A stretch of 64,000 bases of DNA from Candidatus Eisenbacteria bacterium (GCA_026388185.1 JAPLKG010000017.1:222081-286080), one strand, 5' to 3'; counted from the first letter of the stretch, positions 18,307 through 27,844 are shown. Notes: generated from the sequence alone by a model not told the origin. A program made the numbers and translations.

Positions 18307-20307
18307 CTACCGGTCACCAAGTGTTATCTCGAGGATCTTGTCGCCTCTTTCAATGCGGTCCACTACGTCCATGCCGCTTACCACTTCACCGAATATGGTG
18401 TATCTTCCATCAAGGTGAGGCTGGGGCGAATGCGTAATGAAGAATTGACTACCGCCGGTGTCCTTGCCGGCCAGGGCCATCCCGACAATACCCGTGAGAT
18501 AGTGTTTCCCATTGATTTCGCACCTGATCGTGTATCCCGGCCACCCCCAACCGTCTCCTCTCGGACAACCGCTCTGAATCACGAAATTGGGAACTACGCG
18601 ATGGAAAGTGAGTCCGTTGTAAAAACCTTGCTCCGCGAGCTTCACGAAATTCTGGACCGTATTTGGCGCGTCCTCACCGAAAAGTCTAATCACAATATTA
18701 CCGTTTTCTGTTCTGATTACCGCCCGCCCGGTGTAGGACCGAGTCGAGACCCTGTAGCCCTGCGGTATTTCTGTGGGCGCGGGAAACGCCAGAAGGCTCA
18801 AAGCACGAAGACTGTCGGCGGGCGAAGCACCCCAGAGCTCCTTGAGCGCGCCGTAGGCTGCGTCCCTCACCCTGTAGTCGTCGTCAAACAATGACTCCCG
18901 GTATATCGAGAACGCCGCAACAGCTCCGAGTTTCTTGAGAGTCTCGATTGCAGCAAGCCTCACGTCGGGCTCGGGACAGTCCTTCCACTTCTCGTAGACT
19001 TCCCTCACTGCCCCCACGGCCCTTGGGTCCCCGAGTTCCGCCCAGGCTTCACACACACTGGCTACGACAACCATGTCTGTGTCGGCGGCGGCGCTTCTGA
19101 GAAAACCGAGGTCCGTCTCACCCTTTACCTTTCCCATACCGGCTATGCACGAGGCCCTGACGCGCCGGTCTGTCTCACGTGTGTAAACGCCGCGAAGCAT
19201 GCCCGCGGAGCCCGAAATCCCCGCCTCGCCCAGAGCCTCATACGCAGAGGCCCTGACAAACCATACCGTGTCCTGGAAGATCGATTCTGTGAATCTCAAT
19301 GCGGAAACCTTCCCGCAGAGAAGAATGGCCCTCGCGGCCTCCGCTCTCACGGAGGGGGAAGGGTCGGCTAAGAGGGCCGACAGGAAATCGGTGGCCGTCT
19401 CCGAGCCGATCATACCTAGAGAAGCGCACGCAGAAGCCCTCACGTGAAAAGATTCGTCTCCCAGTGCCGACACGAGTGAGGAGACGCTCTCCTGCTTCTT
19501 GAAAGAACCAAGGCTTTTCGCCGCGTTGACCCTGACGTGCCAATCTTTGTCGCTAAGAAGCGTTTTCAAGATGGGCACCGAGTCATCGTCACCGGTCTTT
19601 CCCAGCGCTCTGGCAGCGAAGCTCCTCACGAGCCAGCTCTTGTCACCTGCGAGCCTAGAAAGAACCTTGACAGATTTACCATGCGGTATGTTTTCCAGAG
19701 CATAGGCAACGCGCCACCGTAGCTCCTCATCCCTGGAGTCGGCAGCCTTCCAGAGAGCCGTTAGTGCCGTGCTGTCACGAAAGAAGGCCAAAGATAACGC
19801 CGCTTGCCGGGCCAGCAGCACGTTGCTTGCTCCGAGAAGCCGCGAAAGCGGGCGCACCGCCCCGCGGCTCTTCGTTTTGCCGAGGGCCTCAATGGCAGCG
19901 AGTTTCACGTCCGGCGAAGAGTCGGAGAGAAGCTTGACAAGGGTTTTCGAAACAGAATCGACGCCGGAGTAGGCGAGAAAGGCAGGAGATGAGCCGATTT
20001 GTCCAAGGGCAAACGCGGCGAAGACGCGCACTTCCGGGGAGACGTCCCCGGCAGAACGCAAGACGTCGCCGATCGAACTCGTGTCCTGGATTCTGCCCAG
20101 GGCAAGAGCAGCTCTCGACCGAACAACAGGATCTTCATCGCCGAGAAAGCTGGCAACGACCGAGCTTGCGGCGCGGAGATCCTCAAGCGAAGCGATCTCT
20201 TCCAGCTTCTCGGGAGCAGTGAGAGCGAAGAGGAGGCACGGGTCCAAGACAAGGAGGGAACCGAGAAGAGCGAAGGCACCGATCCAGAATCGATGTTGAC
20301 GTATCAT
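18307..20307 (-). CDS. Exported HEAT-repeat / cyclophilin fusion
   Basis: A 666-residue protein. A hydrophobic leader (residues 8-29) is a signal peptide or anchor. Residues ~35-500 are HEAT-like repeats of about 31 residues, with recurring patterns such as [19 protein letters not shown] and [12 protein letters not shown]. Residues ~515-660 form a cyclophilin peptidyl-prolyl isomerase, with [37 protein letters not shown] and [12 protein letters not shown]. It starts 3 bases after the C25 protease gene, suggesting a periplasmic folding factor serving that secreted protein. The partner is inference. Confidence 0.9.
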   Translation of the reverse strand: MIRQHRFWIGAFALLGSLLVLDPCLLFALTAPEKLEEIASLEDLRAASSVVASFLGDEDPVVRSRAALALGRIQDTSSIGDVLRSAGDVSPEVRVFAAFALGQIGSSPAFLAYSGVDSVSKTLVKLLSDSSPDVKLAAIEALGKTKSRGAVRPLSRLLGASNVLLARQAALSLAFFRDSTALTALWKAADSRDEELRWRVAYALENIPHGKSVKVLSRLAGDKSWLVRSFAARALGKTGDDDSVPILKTLLSDKDWHVRVNAAKSLGSFKKQESVSSLVSALGDESFHVRASACASLGMIGSETATDFLSALLADPSPSVRAEAARAILLCGKVSALRFTESIFQDTVWFVRASAYEALGEAGISGSAGMLRGVYTRETDRRVRASCIAGMGKVKGETDLGFLRSAAADTDMVVVASVCEAWAELGDPRAVGAVREVYEKWKDCPEPDVRLAAIETLKKLGAVAAFSIYRESLFDDDYRVRDAAYGALKELWGASPADSLRALSLLAFPAPTEIPQGYRVSTRSYTGRAVIRTENGNIVIRLFGEDAPNTVQNFVKLAEQGFYNGLTFHRVVPNFVIQSGCPRGDGWGWPGYTIRCEINGKHYLTGIVGMALAGKDTGGSQFFITHSPQPHLDGRYTIFGEVVSGMDVVDRIERGDKILEITLGDR

Positions 20308-20310
20308 CTC

Positions 20311-23300
20311 TCACTCCACCTTTACGACTTTGCCCAAGAAGGAATCTCTCTTTCCCTGGACGTCCGTGACCGTAAGTCTGTACAGATACAGGCCATTCGC
20401 TATGCGGTTTCCTTCGGCGTCTCGGCCGTCCCAGATAACGCTGTTGTAGCCAACCCTGGCGTCTCCTTGCAAATCTAGGATCTTCCGACCCGAGACCGTG
20501 AAGATCTCTATCGAAACCTTCTGTAGTACCCCGGTGAGCTCATAGTTGAACGAAGTGACTTCCGCAAAGGGACTCGGGTAGCAGAACACGTTCATCAAGT
20601 TGAATTCCGCGGTCACGTTCACTGTTACCCGACGCTCGATCCCGCCCACCTTCACAGTCAGAGTGTCCCCTCCCTCAGGCAGGAAAAGCTCGGCTTCAAG
20701 CCGCCAGGTTCTTCCAACCCCGTCAATCTGCTGCTTGCTCGTGACCACGGCCGCACTGTTGACGAAGAACTCCATCTCGTCCTGAGACAGAACAATCGGG
20801 CTTGAGACCAGAGCGCTGGCTGCGATGTTCGATGGAACCCAGTCTCCCTCGCGTATGGTCCTCCCGCCGACGCTGAAAGTCGTCGTCAATTCCACCTTGA
20901 GGACAAACTCGGTCTCGCGGCCGTTGACGTCCGTGGCGTGAAGCGTGATGTCGTAGGTGGCAGGACGCAGGACAGTGGGCCAGTAGAGATAAAATTTCCT
21001 GCTGGCGCCGGCGATTGTGTCGGCAAGCGCCGTGACCGCGTACTCGCTGCGCGGAATGATTCCCCTCCCCTCCGTTCCTGATTCCTCAATCCATACCGAA
21101 GTTTCATCTACCGCGACTTCATCACTTACGTAGGCGCCGATACGGGCCGAATCGTCGGACGATTCGACATATACGCTCGATCCATCGACAAGCAGAGAAT
21201 CATTCAGGCTGACGACGAACTGAGGCGGTAACGCGTCCATGCGCAGGCCGGGATCCCCCAGCAGTGCGTATGTTCTCACAGACTGTTTGTTCAGATAGTC
21301 GCCCGACAGAAATCTTATCTTCCCCGACGTTATTATCTCTCCAAGTATCCACCGTGCGCCCCTCTTTCCTCTCAAGTCAGCGGTAGGTGGAGAGCCAAAG
21401 AACGCATCAAACAGGACGACGTTCATGTCTGCCCGGATATTTGAGGGCAGATTTTCATATGCATCGCTCGAGAAAGTTGCAATCGCTCCTCTGGTTGGAA
21501 GAAGCAAGAGCTTCTCGGCAAGACAGTCACCTTGGCTTTTCTCTGTCTCACGATCGAAATCTCCGATGTGACAGGAAAACGCCGTGAAGACCCACGGCTT
21601 GTTGTAGTTGAGTACCGAGGGGACGTCATCGTCGTACACCCAGGAATAAAACAGTCTCTCGTGGGCCAACACGATCTGGCTCCCGTGGCCCTGATAGTTC
21701 ACAAAAAGCCCACCCGTCGAAAGGCTTGACAAGAACTTTGGTTTCACTTCAGTCCTAACGTACTCTATCATGTCAGCCAGGGGAACGCTCTGCGGCTTGG
21801 GATAGGAAGGGACGGAATCCAGAAAGGTTCCCAGGTAGAAAGTATCCGCAGCGAAGCTGGGGGCGGCTGGGCTCGCGTTGACTATACGTCTTGCCTCATC
21901 CGATATAGACTTGAAGATGCGCTCACTGGTGCTTAAACGATCGTTCGCCATGTCGGCGCTGGAATACGAGTCATCCGCAACGAACAAACCTCTGCCTCGG
22001 AAATCCTCCGTGGTCGAGAAAGCCTCATAATTGATTATCTTCTGCACCAGGGCTGTGGCTTCCTCGCTGCTGCCGACTGTCAAGCGACCGACGTACATGT
22101 CAGGATAGTCGTCCTCCACCCCGTCCAGCGCTGTCACGAACCACTGTTCGTTTCCCACCAGTTCCTTTCCCGACGGGCCGGCTACGGGGCTGAACATGAG
22201 ATAGGTAGGTACGAAGTCGGTGTCGCTTCGCGAAGCCACACCTTTGTAGTCTTCACTCGCGTCTCCGACCAGAAGAAGAAACAGGGGTGTTCCCCAGGAG
22301 CTGAACGCATATCTCATGTAGCGACGGATGGCTATTGGGGAGCGTCTCCCGCCGTTGAATTCATCGAAGACGTCGGTCAACTTCGCAAGTTCGACGTTGT
22401 GACCTTGCGATTCTCTGTGCGAGGCAAGAGGTGCCGTGAGAGGAGCAAAAGCGTCGTAGGCCACGATGAAGTAGTCTTTAGAGGCTCCCGAAGTCGCGAG
22501 GGAAGAAGGAGTGTCCGGCGCAATACTCGGCACATTGGGAAGGGCCCCCGTCGTTATCGCCGCGTATCGCTTGGGATAAACGCCTATCGAATCCCTGAAC
22601 ACGAGACTATACCCCGAAGCTTCAGAGGTTATCTGCGAGTCGTGGACGGTCAGAAGCACTGGATTAAGGGAATCAGTAACGTCATACAGCAGTATCCCCG
22701 GGGAAGGGAAACCGGTCAGGGTGAACTCGAGTTCGCCGGACAGAGTGCCACTGTTAAAGACAAGTACGCCGCCGGAAGCCGCAAACGTCTTGTAGTAGCT
22801 CACTTCAAACCAATCGAAGTAAGCACCGCTCCCAGTTACTTTCACACCGGAATCCAGCCTCTCACCGATGTAACGGAAAGTGTTATTCCCGCTCGCGAGC
22901 ATGGTGTCCGGGATACTGAATCCCGTGTCCAACGTTGCTTCGGCCTTGAATAGAGCGGTAGAAGGACCGAATTGCGCTTCGTTGAAAAGCGTGTCCGCCT
23001 TACCCCTGCTGTTTTCCAGAATCATTGTGACGTAATGAAGGGACGGGATGAACCCCTGATACCTGGCTCTTATTCGCCAGGCCTTTGTCGTGTCGGGAGA
23101 ATAAACAGAGAATGGAATTCTTATGTCGTGTGCGGTGGGCTGCTTCCAGAAATAGTAGTCCATGTTTTCTCTGGGAGGCACGTTCATGTAAAGTGAGTCT
23201 TTCTCGAATTGCTGGACGTGGAGAAAGGACGAGGGTTGCTGGGGGCTGCTTGACGAGCGCCAGGAATCCCTCTCGCTCACGAAGGACCCCGGCGAGTCCC

Positions 23301-24360
23301 CGACGGTCAGCCAGTAGACGTTGTCGTAAGAATAACGTGCCTCGAAGACATCGGTGGGAAAGCGATCACGAAAAGAGAGGCCGTAGAACACAAAATAGTC
23401 GTCGCCGTCGAAGTACCCATTCGAATCAGCGTCTACGATGTGGATCGGAACATTCACCTGCTTGAAAGGAGAAGGGTCGTCCTCCTCGTAGAACTTCTCA
23501 AATAGGCGCACCTGGTCAAGCGGATACGCAGTGGACAGGCCTTGTATGCTCGAATAGGAGACCTTGTACACGCTTGACGAGTCTATGGCGATCTTGTATT
23601 CCTGCACGGCCTGAGACACAGGAAAAACGGTCTCGCCCTGCCGCGACTGTGGCTTCATGCGCCAGGGCCTGGCATCTTCGTAGTTGAGAAGAAGTCCCTG
23701 ATAGAGCCCCTCGGAATAGAGCTCGAAAGACGGAGCCGGCTCCAGATTGACCCTTCTTGGCTCAGAAGAAGACCCGAAGTCGACCCTGACGACAAGTCTC
23801 CTTGAGTAGACCAGCAGACCGGAGGCTGGATAGTACTGAAAAGGAAAGAGACGCACAGGAACCACTCTCTGATGCCTCAAAGTCGCCGGTTCCCCAAGTC
23901 TTGCAACTTCGGACGGGAATGGAGCAGTACCATGGTAGAAACTCTCGTCAATCGCAAACTCACGCACCGGGGTCGGAAACTCTCCGCCGCGTATGAAAGC
24001 CCTCGAGACCGGGACGGGAACGACACCCGACCTCGTGGCAGTCTCGTTCGTCAGAACGTTCAGGCGCGGGGTGCTCGCGAAAGGTATTGCAATGAGACAG
24101 GAAGTAAATGGAAGCTGAGGAAGACCCTCGTCTTCCGTGGTGAGAAAGTCGGCGAGTTCGACCAAATGGAAGGTGCGCCCGTCCAGGGTTATGGAGGTTA
24201 CCTCGAAAGTGTCAACCACGACCTCAAGAGTGACTCCAGATTCGTCGCTCTTGAGAATCTGGATACCGGCCGCCAACTTGGCAAAGGCGGAGCCTTCCGG
24301 GAAGGCTGCTCCGAGCACGAACAAGCCGAGTGTGACGACGAGTCTCAAATGGGTTTTCAA
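20311..24360 (-). CDS. Gingipain-family C25 cysteine peptidase with type IX-type C-terminal domain
   Basis: A 1349-residue secreted protein. A signal peptide (residues ~7-27) is followed by a long beta-rich pro-region (to ~640) and the caspase-like C25 catalytic region (~645-1050). The catalytic dyad is visible as His892 in NYQGHGSQ and Cys930 in FSCHIGDFD. Ig-like segments follow. The last ~80 residues are a FlgD/type IX-like sorting beta domain (VSIEIFTVSGRKI, VIWDGRDAEGNRIANGLYLY). The architecture resembles both gingipains and PorU-type sortases; the long N-terminal region and retained C-terminal domain do not decide between them. A good promoter lies upstream, and the HEAT-cyclophilin gene follows after 3 bases. 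Confidence 0.9.
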   Translation of the reverse strand: MKTHLRLVVTLGLFVLGAAFPEGSAFAKLAAGIQILKSDESGVTLEVVVDTFEVTSITLDGRTFHLVELADFLTTEDEGLPQLPFTSCLIAIPFASTPRLNVLTNETATRSGVVPVPVSRAFIRGGEFPTPVREFAIDESFYHGTAPFPSEVARLGEPATLRHQRVVPVRLFPFQYYPASGLLVYSRRLVVRVDFGSSSEPRRVNLEPAPSFELYSEGLYQGLLLNYEDARPWRMKPQSRQGETVFPVSQAVQEYKIAIDSSSVYKVSYSSIQGLSTAYPLDQVRLFEKFYEEDDPSPFKQVNVPIHIVDADSNGYFDGDDYFVFYGLSFRDRFPTDVFEARYSYDNVYWLTVGDSPGSFVSERDSWRSSSSPQQPSSFLHVQQFEKDSLYMNVPPRENMDYYFWKQPTAHDIRIPFSVYSPDTTKAWRIRARYQGFIPSLHYVTMILENSRGKADTLFNEAQFGPSTALFKAEATLDTGFSIPDTMLASGNNTFRYIGERLDSGVKVTGSGAYFDWFEVSYYKTFAASGGVLVFNSGTLSGELEFTLTGFPSPGILLYDVTDSLNPVLLTVHDSQITSEASGYSLVFRDSIGVYPKRYAAITTGALPNVPSIAPDTPSSLATSGASKDYFIVAYDAFAPLTAPLASHRESQGHNVELAKLTDVFDEFNGGRRSPIAIRRYMRYAFSSWGTPLFLLLVGDASEDYKGVASRSDTDFVPTYLMFSPVAGPSGKELVGNEQWFVTALDGVEDDYPDMYVGRLTVGSSEEATALVQKIINYEAFSTTEDFRGRGLFVADDSYSSADMANDRLSTSERIFKSISDEARRIVNASPAAPSFAADTFYLGTFLDSVPSYPKPQSVPLADMIEYVRTEVKPKFLSSLSTGGLFVNYQGHGSQIVLAHERLFYSWVYDDDVPSVLNYNKPWVFTAFSCHIGDFDRETEKSQGDCLAEKLLLLPTRGAIATFSSDAYENLPSNIRADMNVVLFDAFFGSPPTADLRGKRGARWILGEIITSGKIRFLSGDYLNKQSVRTYALLGDPGLRMDALPPQFVVSLNDSLLVDGSSVYVESSDDSARIGAYVSDEVAVDETSVWIEESGTEGRGIIPRSEYAVTALADTIAGASRKFYLYWPTVLRPATYDITLHATDVNGRETEFVLKVELTTTFSVGGRTIREGDWVPSNIAASALVSSPIVLSQDEMEFFVNSAAVVTSKQQIDGVGRTWRLEAELFLPEGGDTLTVKVGGIERRVTVNVTAEFNLMNVFCYPSPFAEVTSFNYELTGVLQKVSIEIFTVSGRKILDLQGDARVGYNSVIWDGRDAEGNRIANGLYLYRLTVTDVQGKRDSFLGKVVKVE

Positions 24361-24669
24361 GGTTCAGTAGCTCCTGTTGCGTCAAAAAAGCTGCACTGGC
24401 GAACAAGAAGAACAAAAGGGAGTCCGATTAAGCTTACCCTTGTCCTCTCGCTGAAGTTCCTAGTATAGACAACCGGCGCTACGAGGGTCAACTTGAAAGC
24501 GTTCTTTGAGGCACGGCTCTCTCTTGCGGTGAGGAAGGGTTGCCACGAAAAGAAGCGTGGATGTCAAGTGTCGCCGGCCTCCCCTTTCGAGAAAACAACG
24601 TGGGCACCGGGGACACACGAGCGCCGTCCCGTCGGCGCAGGCAATATGCCGCGGAACGTAGTGAGGCAA
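24361..24669. other. 309-bp intergenic region
   Basis: No supported gene; short frames here lack ribosome sites and family features. It holds the promoter of the C25 peptidase gene and a ~95-base leader. Confidence 0.6.
24462..24491 (-). promoter_or_regulatory. Sigma70-type promoter of the C25 peptidase operon
   Basis: Minus strand TTGACC, an 18-base spacer, then TATACT, each box matching consensus at five of six positions. The predicted start near 24455 gives a ~95-base leader to the ATG at 24360. Confidence 0.7.
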
Positions 24670-25992
24670 CTATTGAGGAAGCTGTAGTGCCTCGAGTGCT
24701 TCCTCATTCACTACTATCTTCGTCTTCGCCCTGAGTCCTTCAATTAGCCGCACAAGCGCATCATCGGCCTTGGCTAATCTCAGTTTTTGTACTATGGTCG
24801 GAGCACTTTCCTCGACCGTGAGAAGTCTAGGCCCCTGTCTTTCCAGTAGCTTGCCCAGATACCAGAGGCCGTCATTGGAAACCGGACCCGCGATCGCTCC
24901 GATTGGCTTGTCCCAAAGCGCGTCATAGAGCGCAAGGTTTCCTCCCCTGTCAATGAGCTCAGTGGTATCACAAGCAGCTTCCTGTGCCGAGTAGACGGAC
25001 AAATCTATCGCCACGAATTCGAAGTCCTCGCCCTCAGCGAGCCTTCTTGCAGCCTTGTCTCCTACGTCTTCGGATTCAAAGCACATCGTTGCCAGTCTTA
25101 TCAGGTTCGGGGTCACGTAGTAATCCTTCTTTTCATCGTAGTACTTCCTGACTTCCTCGTCTGTAACACTGCAAGTGTCCCGCAGTTGCATGAACATCCG
25201 GCTAAAAATGATTTCTTCCCTCTTGTTGGCTATTCTCTCCTTGAACCATGGATGCCCACGCAGCTCTCGCTTGTTGAATTCGTGTTCGAAAATGAGTTCT
25301 CGACCGAACTGTTTTGCAGCAAGATTGATCTCGTCGGAGTTACCTCCGGTCGGCCTAGCGAAGCCCGGCATGTTCTCAATGTACTCCACAAACTCGCCTA
25401 TCGTGAGCTTGGCACCGACAATGGAGGCGACAGGAATCCGTCCTTCTTCGTCGGTGAAAAGCTGGTGCCATACCACGCCGGATTGCGTTTCGGCGTCACC
25501 TGTGTCCATCCGCCGCACTCCACTCCTCTCCACCACCAGGGCAACCGCCTTCTCATCAACTTTGAGCTCGTAAGCGTTCTGGAGGCTGTCCACGAATTGA
25601 TTGGCGATCTCCATCAGTTTGTTTGCCGGCACTTGTGATGAGGGCGTTCTGACCTCAGGGATTGCATCGAGATAGAGCGCTTGAATATACTGGCCTCTCG
25701 CGTACTCTGCAATCAGATCGTCCCAGGCAGAGAGAGTGTCCCACCCCAGGGCGTGAAAGTACTGACTCAAGAGGCGCTTGGCAATGAGCCTGTCAAGAAA
25801 CTCTCTTTTGCCTTCGGGAGTTTTCGCAGGAGCGTCCTTGGCTGGCCCGACGCGCGCGAGGACAACAAGATATTCATCGGAAGCAATTGAGTAATCTCCC
25901 ACTCTTGCAAGCTCAACTGCCTGAGAAGCCGAAAAAACGAAGGCAAGGAGCAACAGAGTACAAGTCGTCACCAGACAGGCTTTTGATTTCAT
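24670..25992 (-). CDS. SurA/PpiC-like periplasmic folding chaperone
   Basis: About 440 residues. The start at ATG 25992 (MKSKACLV) is preferred because AAGGTGG precedes it and the signal peptide then begins cleanly; a GTG four codons earlier is possible. The hydrophobic leader ends at SASQA. Residues ~30-280 are the helical SurA-like chaperone part (KREFLDRLIAKRLLSQYF). Residues ~285-400 resemble a divergent parvulin domain (VRKYYDEKKDYYVTPNLIRLATMCFES, then PIGAIAGPVSNDGLWYLGKLLER). The next genes downstream encode the C25 peptidase and the HEAT-cyclophilin, so it may help fold envelope proteins. Enzyme activity is uncertain because the parvulin core is weak. Confidence 0.78.
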   Translation of the reverse strand: MKSKACLVTTCTLLLLAFVFSASQAVELARVGDYSIASDEYLVVLARVGPAKDAPAKTPEGKREFLDRLIAKRLLSQYFHALGWDTLSAWDDLIAEYARGQYIQALYLDAIPEVRTPSSQVPANKLMEIANQFVDSLQNAYELKVDEKAVALVVERSGVRRMDTGDAETQSGVVWHQLFTDEEGRIPVASIVGAKLTIGEFVEYIENMPGFARPTGGNSDEINLAAKQFGRELIFEHEFNKRELRGHPWFKERIANKREEIIFSRMFMQLRDTCSVTDEEVRKYYDEKKDYYVTPNLIRLATMCFESEDVGDKAARRLAEGEDFEFVAIDLSVYSAQEAACDTTELIDRGGNLALYDALWDKPIGAIAGPVSNDGLWYLGKLLERQGPRLLTVEESAPTIVQKLRLAKADDALVRLIEGLRAKTKIVVNEEALEALQLPQ

Positions 25993-26102
25993 CAGAGAAC
26001 CCACCTTATCAACGTCGACGAGAAGCTCACGAGTTCCGCTAAGTCAGCTCGGGCCCAGCAAAGGCGACGGCAAGACGCTAGCGGCAGCCTTCAATCTCCT
26101 AC

Positions 26103-26158
26103 CGCTTGAAACAAGCGAGCGTGAGCCGCACGCTCCGTTCGGATTCGACAATCCGAAC
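26103..26158. repeat. Three contiguous perfect hairpins (structured element)
   Basis: Three inverted repeats stand end to end: CGCTTG-AAA-CAAGCG (26103-26117), GAGCGTG-AGCCG-CACGCTC (26117-26135) and GTTCGGATT-CGAC-AATCCGAAC (26137-26158). Stems are 6, 7 and 9 bp with no mismatches. The element lies between the terminator of the Cys-rich secreted-protein gene and the start of the SurA-like gene. It could be a leader RNA structure, a small RNA or a REP-like element; I recognise no known family. Confidence 0.65.
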
Positions 26159-26192
26159 ACTACAACTATAGCAGAGGCGGCTCAAGAGGGAC

Positions 26193-26230
26193 ACAAAAAA
26201 AGAGTGGAAGCCACGGCCGTGGCTTCCACT
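26193..26230 (-). terminator. Intrinsic terminator of the Cys-rich secreted-protein gene
   Basis: A perfect 28-base palindrome (26203-26230, centre CGGCCG) is followed on the minus strand by CTTTTTTT. It starts 21 bases after the stop codon and is a strong rho-independent terminator. Confidence 0.9.
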
Positions 26231-26251
26231 CCAGAGACTTTCTGCAACAGA

Positions 26252-26953
26252 TTACCTGTAGAGTCCCTTTATCTTGCCCCAAGTAGTGTTCTCAACGCTT
26301 GTCGGCTCATTGCCCGCACACGTCAACTCAGTGCCACCGTACCTGGCGCCACCGCCAACGGTCGTGCCCTCGTCATACGTGCTGGAACAGTTGATAACCC
26401 ACGGGCCGCCCTCGGGTGTGTCCAAACTCTTAACGATTGTAAGGTCAGCCACTTGCGTGTCATCAATGTTACGATAGTACAGATATCCGATGTGATCCAT
26501 CCAGTCGTGGCACAGTTCCGACGAAGAGGCCAAGCAAGCCAGCGGCTCACCAGCCAGCGATGGGCCCTTCCCGAAGCCGTTGCAAGCATTCCAGTTCATG
26601 AATGTGAGTGCAATGTCGCTGACTTCGTTAATTCCGAAAGGAAGCCCGAGGAAACCACCAAAGGCATCGCACTGACTAGTGCCAGGCTGGTTCGGGCAAA
26701 TGTTCACGAGCCCGCCGATGTGAACGGCCACATAAATGTGGGAGAGCACGTCGGGTTCCCAGCACGCAAGGGTCCCAGAGAGCGGCCGGCCAGGGTGAGT
26801 GCAGATGTAGGCAGGGGTAGTCGGGAGCAGGGTCTGCTTCGCCGAAAAGCTCCAGATTTCAAGATAGAGCTTAGGATTCGGATTTCCTGCCAAGGCAATC
26901 GCGGGCAACAAGCAGATGCAAGCTGCACAGAATAGTACCAATAACTTCTTCAT
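26252..26953 (-). CDS. Secreted cysteine-rich protein with WGxIKxLxR C-terminal tail
   Basis: A 233-residue protein of unknown function. The start is ATG 26953 because AAGGAG precedes it by seven bases and a clean signal peptide follows (MKKLLVLFCAACICLLPAIALA). The mature part has about a dozen cysteines, suggesting disulfides in the periplasm or outside. It ends in TTWGKIKGLYR, closely matching the end of another secreted protein in this window (PEPWGAIKALFR at 61659-62300). A strong terminator follows. The middle resembles no family I know. Confidence 0.75.
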   Translation of the reverse strand: MKKLLVLFCAACICLLPAIALAGNPNPKLYLEIWSFSAKQTLLPTTPAYICTHPGRPLSGTLACWEPDVLSHIYVAVHIGGLVNICPNQPGTSQCDAFGGFLGLPFGINEVSDIALTFMNWNACNGFGKGPSLAGEPLACLASSSELCHDWMDHIGYLYYRNIDDTQVADLTIVKSLDTPEGGPWVINCSSTYDEGTTVGGGARYGGTELTCAGNEPTSVENTTWGKIKGLYR

Positions 26954-26969
26954 GTTGTTACTCCTTGAA

Positions 26970-27044
26970 TCAAACAAAACCCCGATCAAGTAAGTGACTG
27001 AGGGCCGAAACATACCGACTTGTTTTCAACCGGGTGATCAACAT
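26970..27044 (-). CDS. Candidate leader ORF behind a hairpin-sequestered Shine-Dalgarno
   Basis: A short reading frame of 23-24 codons, starting at ATG 27044 or TTG 27041 and ending at TGA 26970-26972, 17 bases before the Cys-rich protein gene. It is preceded by AAGGAGGTGAT, fully complementary to the 16S anti-Shine-Dalgarno end. Part of that site can pair in the hairpin GGTGAT-GTTG-ATCACC (27033-27048). Spacing favours the TTG start (5 bases) over the ATG (2 bases). It may be a translated leader or just a strong ribosome-loading site; the peptide (TRLKTSRYVSALSHL) matches nothing I know. Confidence 0.35.
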   Translation of the reverse strand: MLITRLKTSRYVSALSHLLDRGFV

Positions 27045-27082
27045 CACCTCCTTGCATCGCACTGATTCTAGTCAAGAACTCC

Positions 27083-27676
27083 CTACGGATACGTGTGTCC
27101 ATAATGGAGCTGGAACTTGGAATAGTCCAGAGCGTTAACCGTGCCATCCCGGTTGTAATCAGACCTGTATCCCGGCGGTACGGCCATGCTCTTCAGCCAG
27201 TCCAACTGGAAAACCGAGTAATCGAGAGGACCCACCGTACTCGCACCGTCCAGATCAGGGCTCACGCAATACATCGTCGCATCGTAAAACTCGTAATTGA
27301 CACTCGCGTACGAACCGGTGACGGTCACCTGAGTGCTGAGCGCGGCGTTGGCGTCGTTGGCGTCCGTACCCGCGTAGAGCGTGAAGCTCGCGTAACCGTT
27401 GACATCCGTTGTCGCAACAAGCGCAGCCGTATTGAGAACGACAACGAGAGGATTAGCTATTGCAACAGTAACCACCACATTCTGCAAGGGCTGGTTGTTC
27501 TGATCGTTCACGTACACTTCAAGGCCGCTAGCGTCGCCATCAGGACACACCCAGAAGCAGGTTGAGCTTAGTGGGTTCACCCAAGACACCGTCGTATTGC
27601 CGGGGTCCGGTACGAAAGCAAAAGCTGGTGCCGCCACAGCTAGCACCAAGATCACAACGCACAAGAATCTAGTCAT
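27083..27676 (-). CDS. Exported protein with Ig-like and dockerin-like domains
   Basis: A 197-residue protein with a signal peptide (ending APAFA, ~residue 20). Residues ~45-130 form a Big-type Ig-like beta domain (NNQPLQNVVVTVAI, DVNGYASFTLYAG). Residues ~140-197 carry two dockerin-like calcium-binding repeats, each with a YSxFQL segment: LDGASTVGPLDYSVFQLDW and YNRDGTVNALDYSKFQLHY. No cohesin gene is nearby, so cellulosome assembly is not implied; such repeats are common as spacers in exported proteins of uncultured bacteria. A strong promoter lies upstream, and the Cys-rich gene follows downstream. Confidence 0.8.
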   Translation of the reverse strand: MTRFLCVVILVLAVAAPAFAFVPDPGNTTVSWVNPLSSTCFWVCPDGDASGLEVYVNDQNNQPLQNVVVTVAIANPLVVVLNTAALVATTDVNGYASFTLYAGTDANDANAALSTQVTVTGSYASVNYEFYDATMYCVSPDLDGASTVGPLDYSVFQLDWLKSMAVPPGYRSDYNRDGTVNALDYSKFQLHYGHTYP

Positions 27677-27814
27677 TGTCCGACCTCCTCATAGCGCACT
27701 GCATTATGCCGAAGCTAAGATCATAAGAAAGCAGTACCAAAGCAAGATAGCTACTCCGCCGCAACACACCTCCTTTCGACTTCACTCTGCATGATGTTCA
27801 CTCGAACACAAGTT

Positions 27815-27844
27815 AGTATAACACAAGCCGGTAATGGATGTCAA
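27815..27844 (-). promoter_or_regulatory. Strong sigma70-type promoter of the dockerin-like gene
   Basis: Minus strand: perfect TTGACA, an 18-base spacer, then TATACT (five of six). Transcription would start near 27808 and read the dockerin-like and probably the Cys-rich protein genes, ending at the terminator at 26193-26230. Confidence 0.8.

Noticed and set aside
24460..24669. 69-codon minus-strand frame before the C25 gene
   Set aside because: No ribosome site, no family features, and it overlaps the promoter region of the C25 gene.
27083..27676. Cellulosome component (dockerin)
   Set aside because: No cohesin, scaffoldin or glycoside hydrolase nearby; dockerin-like repeats are common in non-cellulosomal exported proteins.
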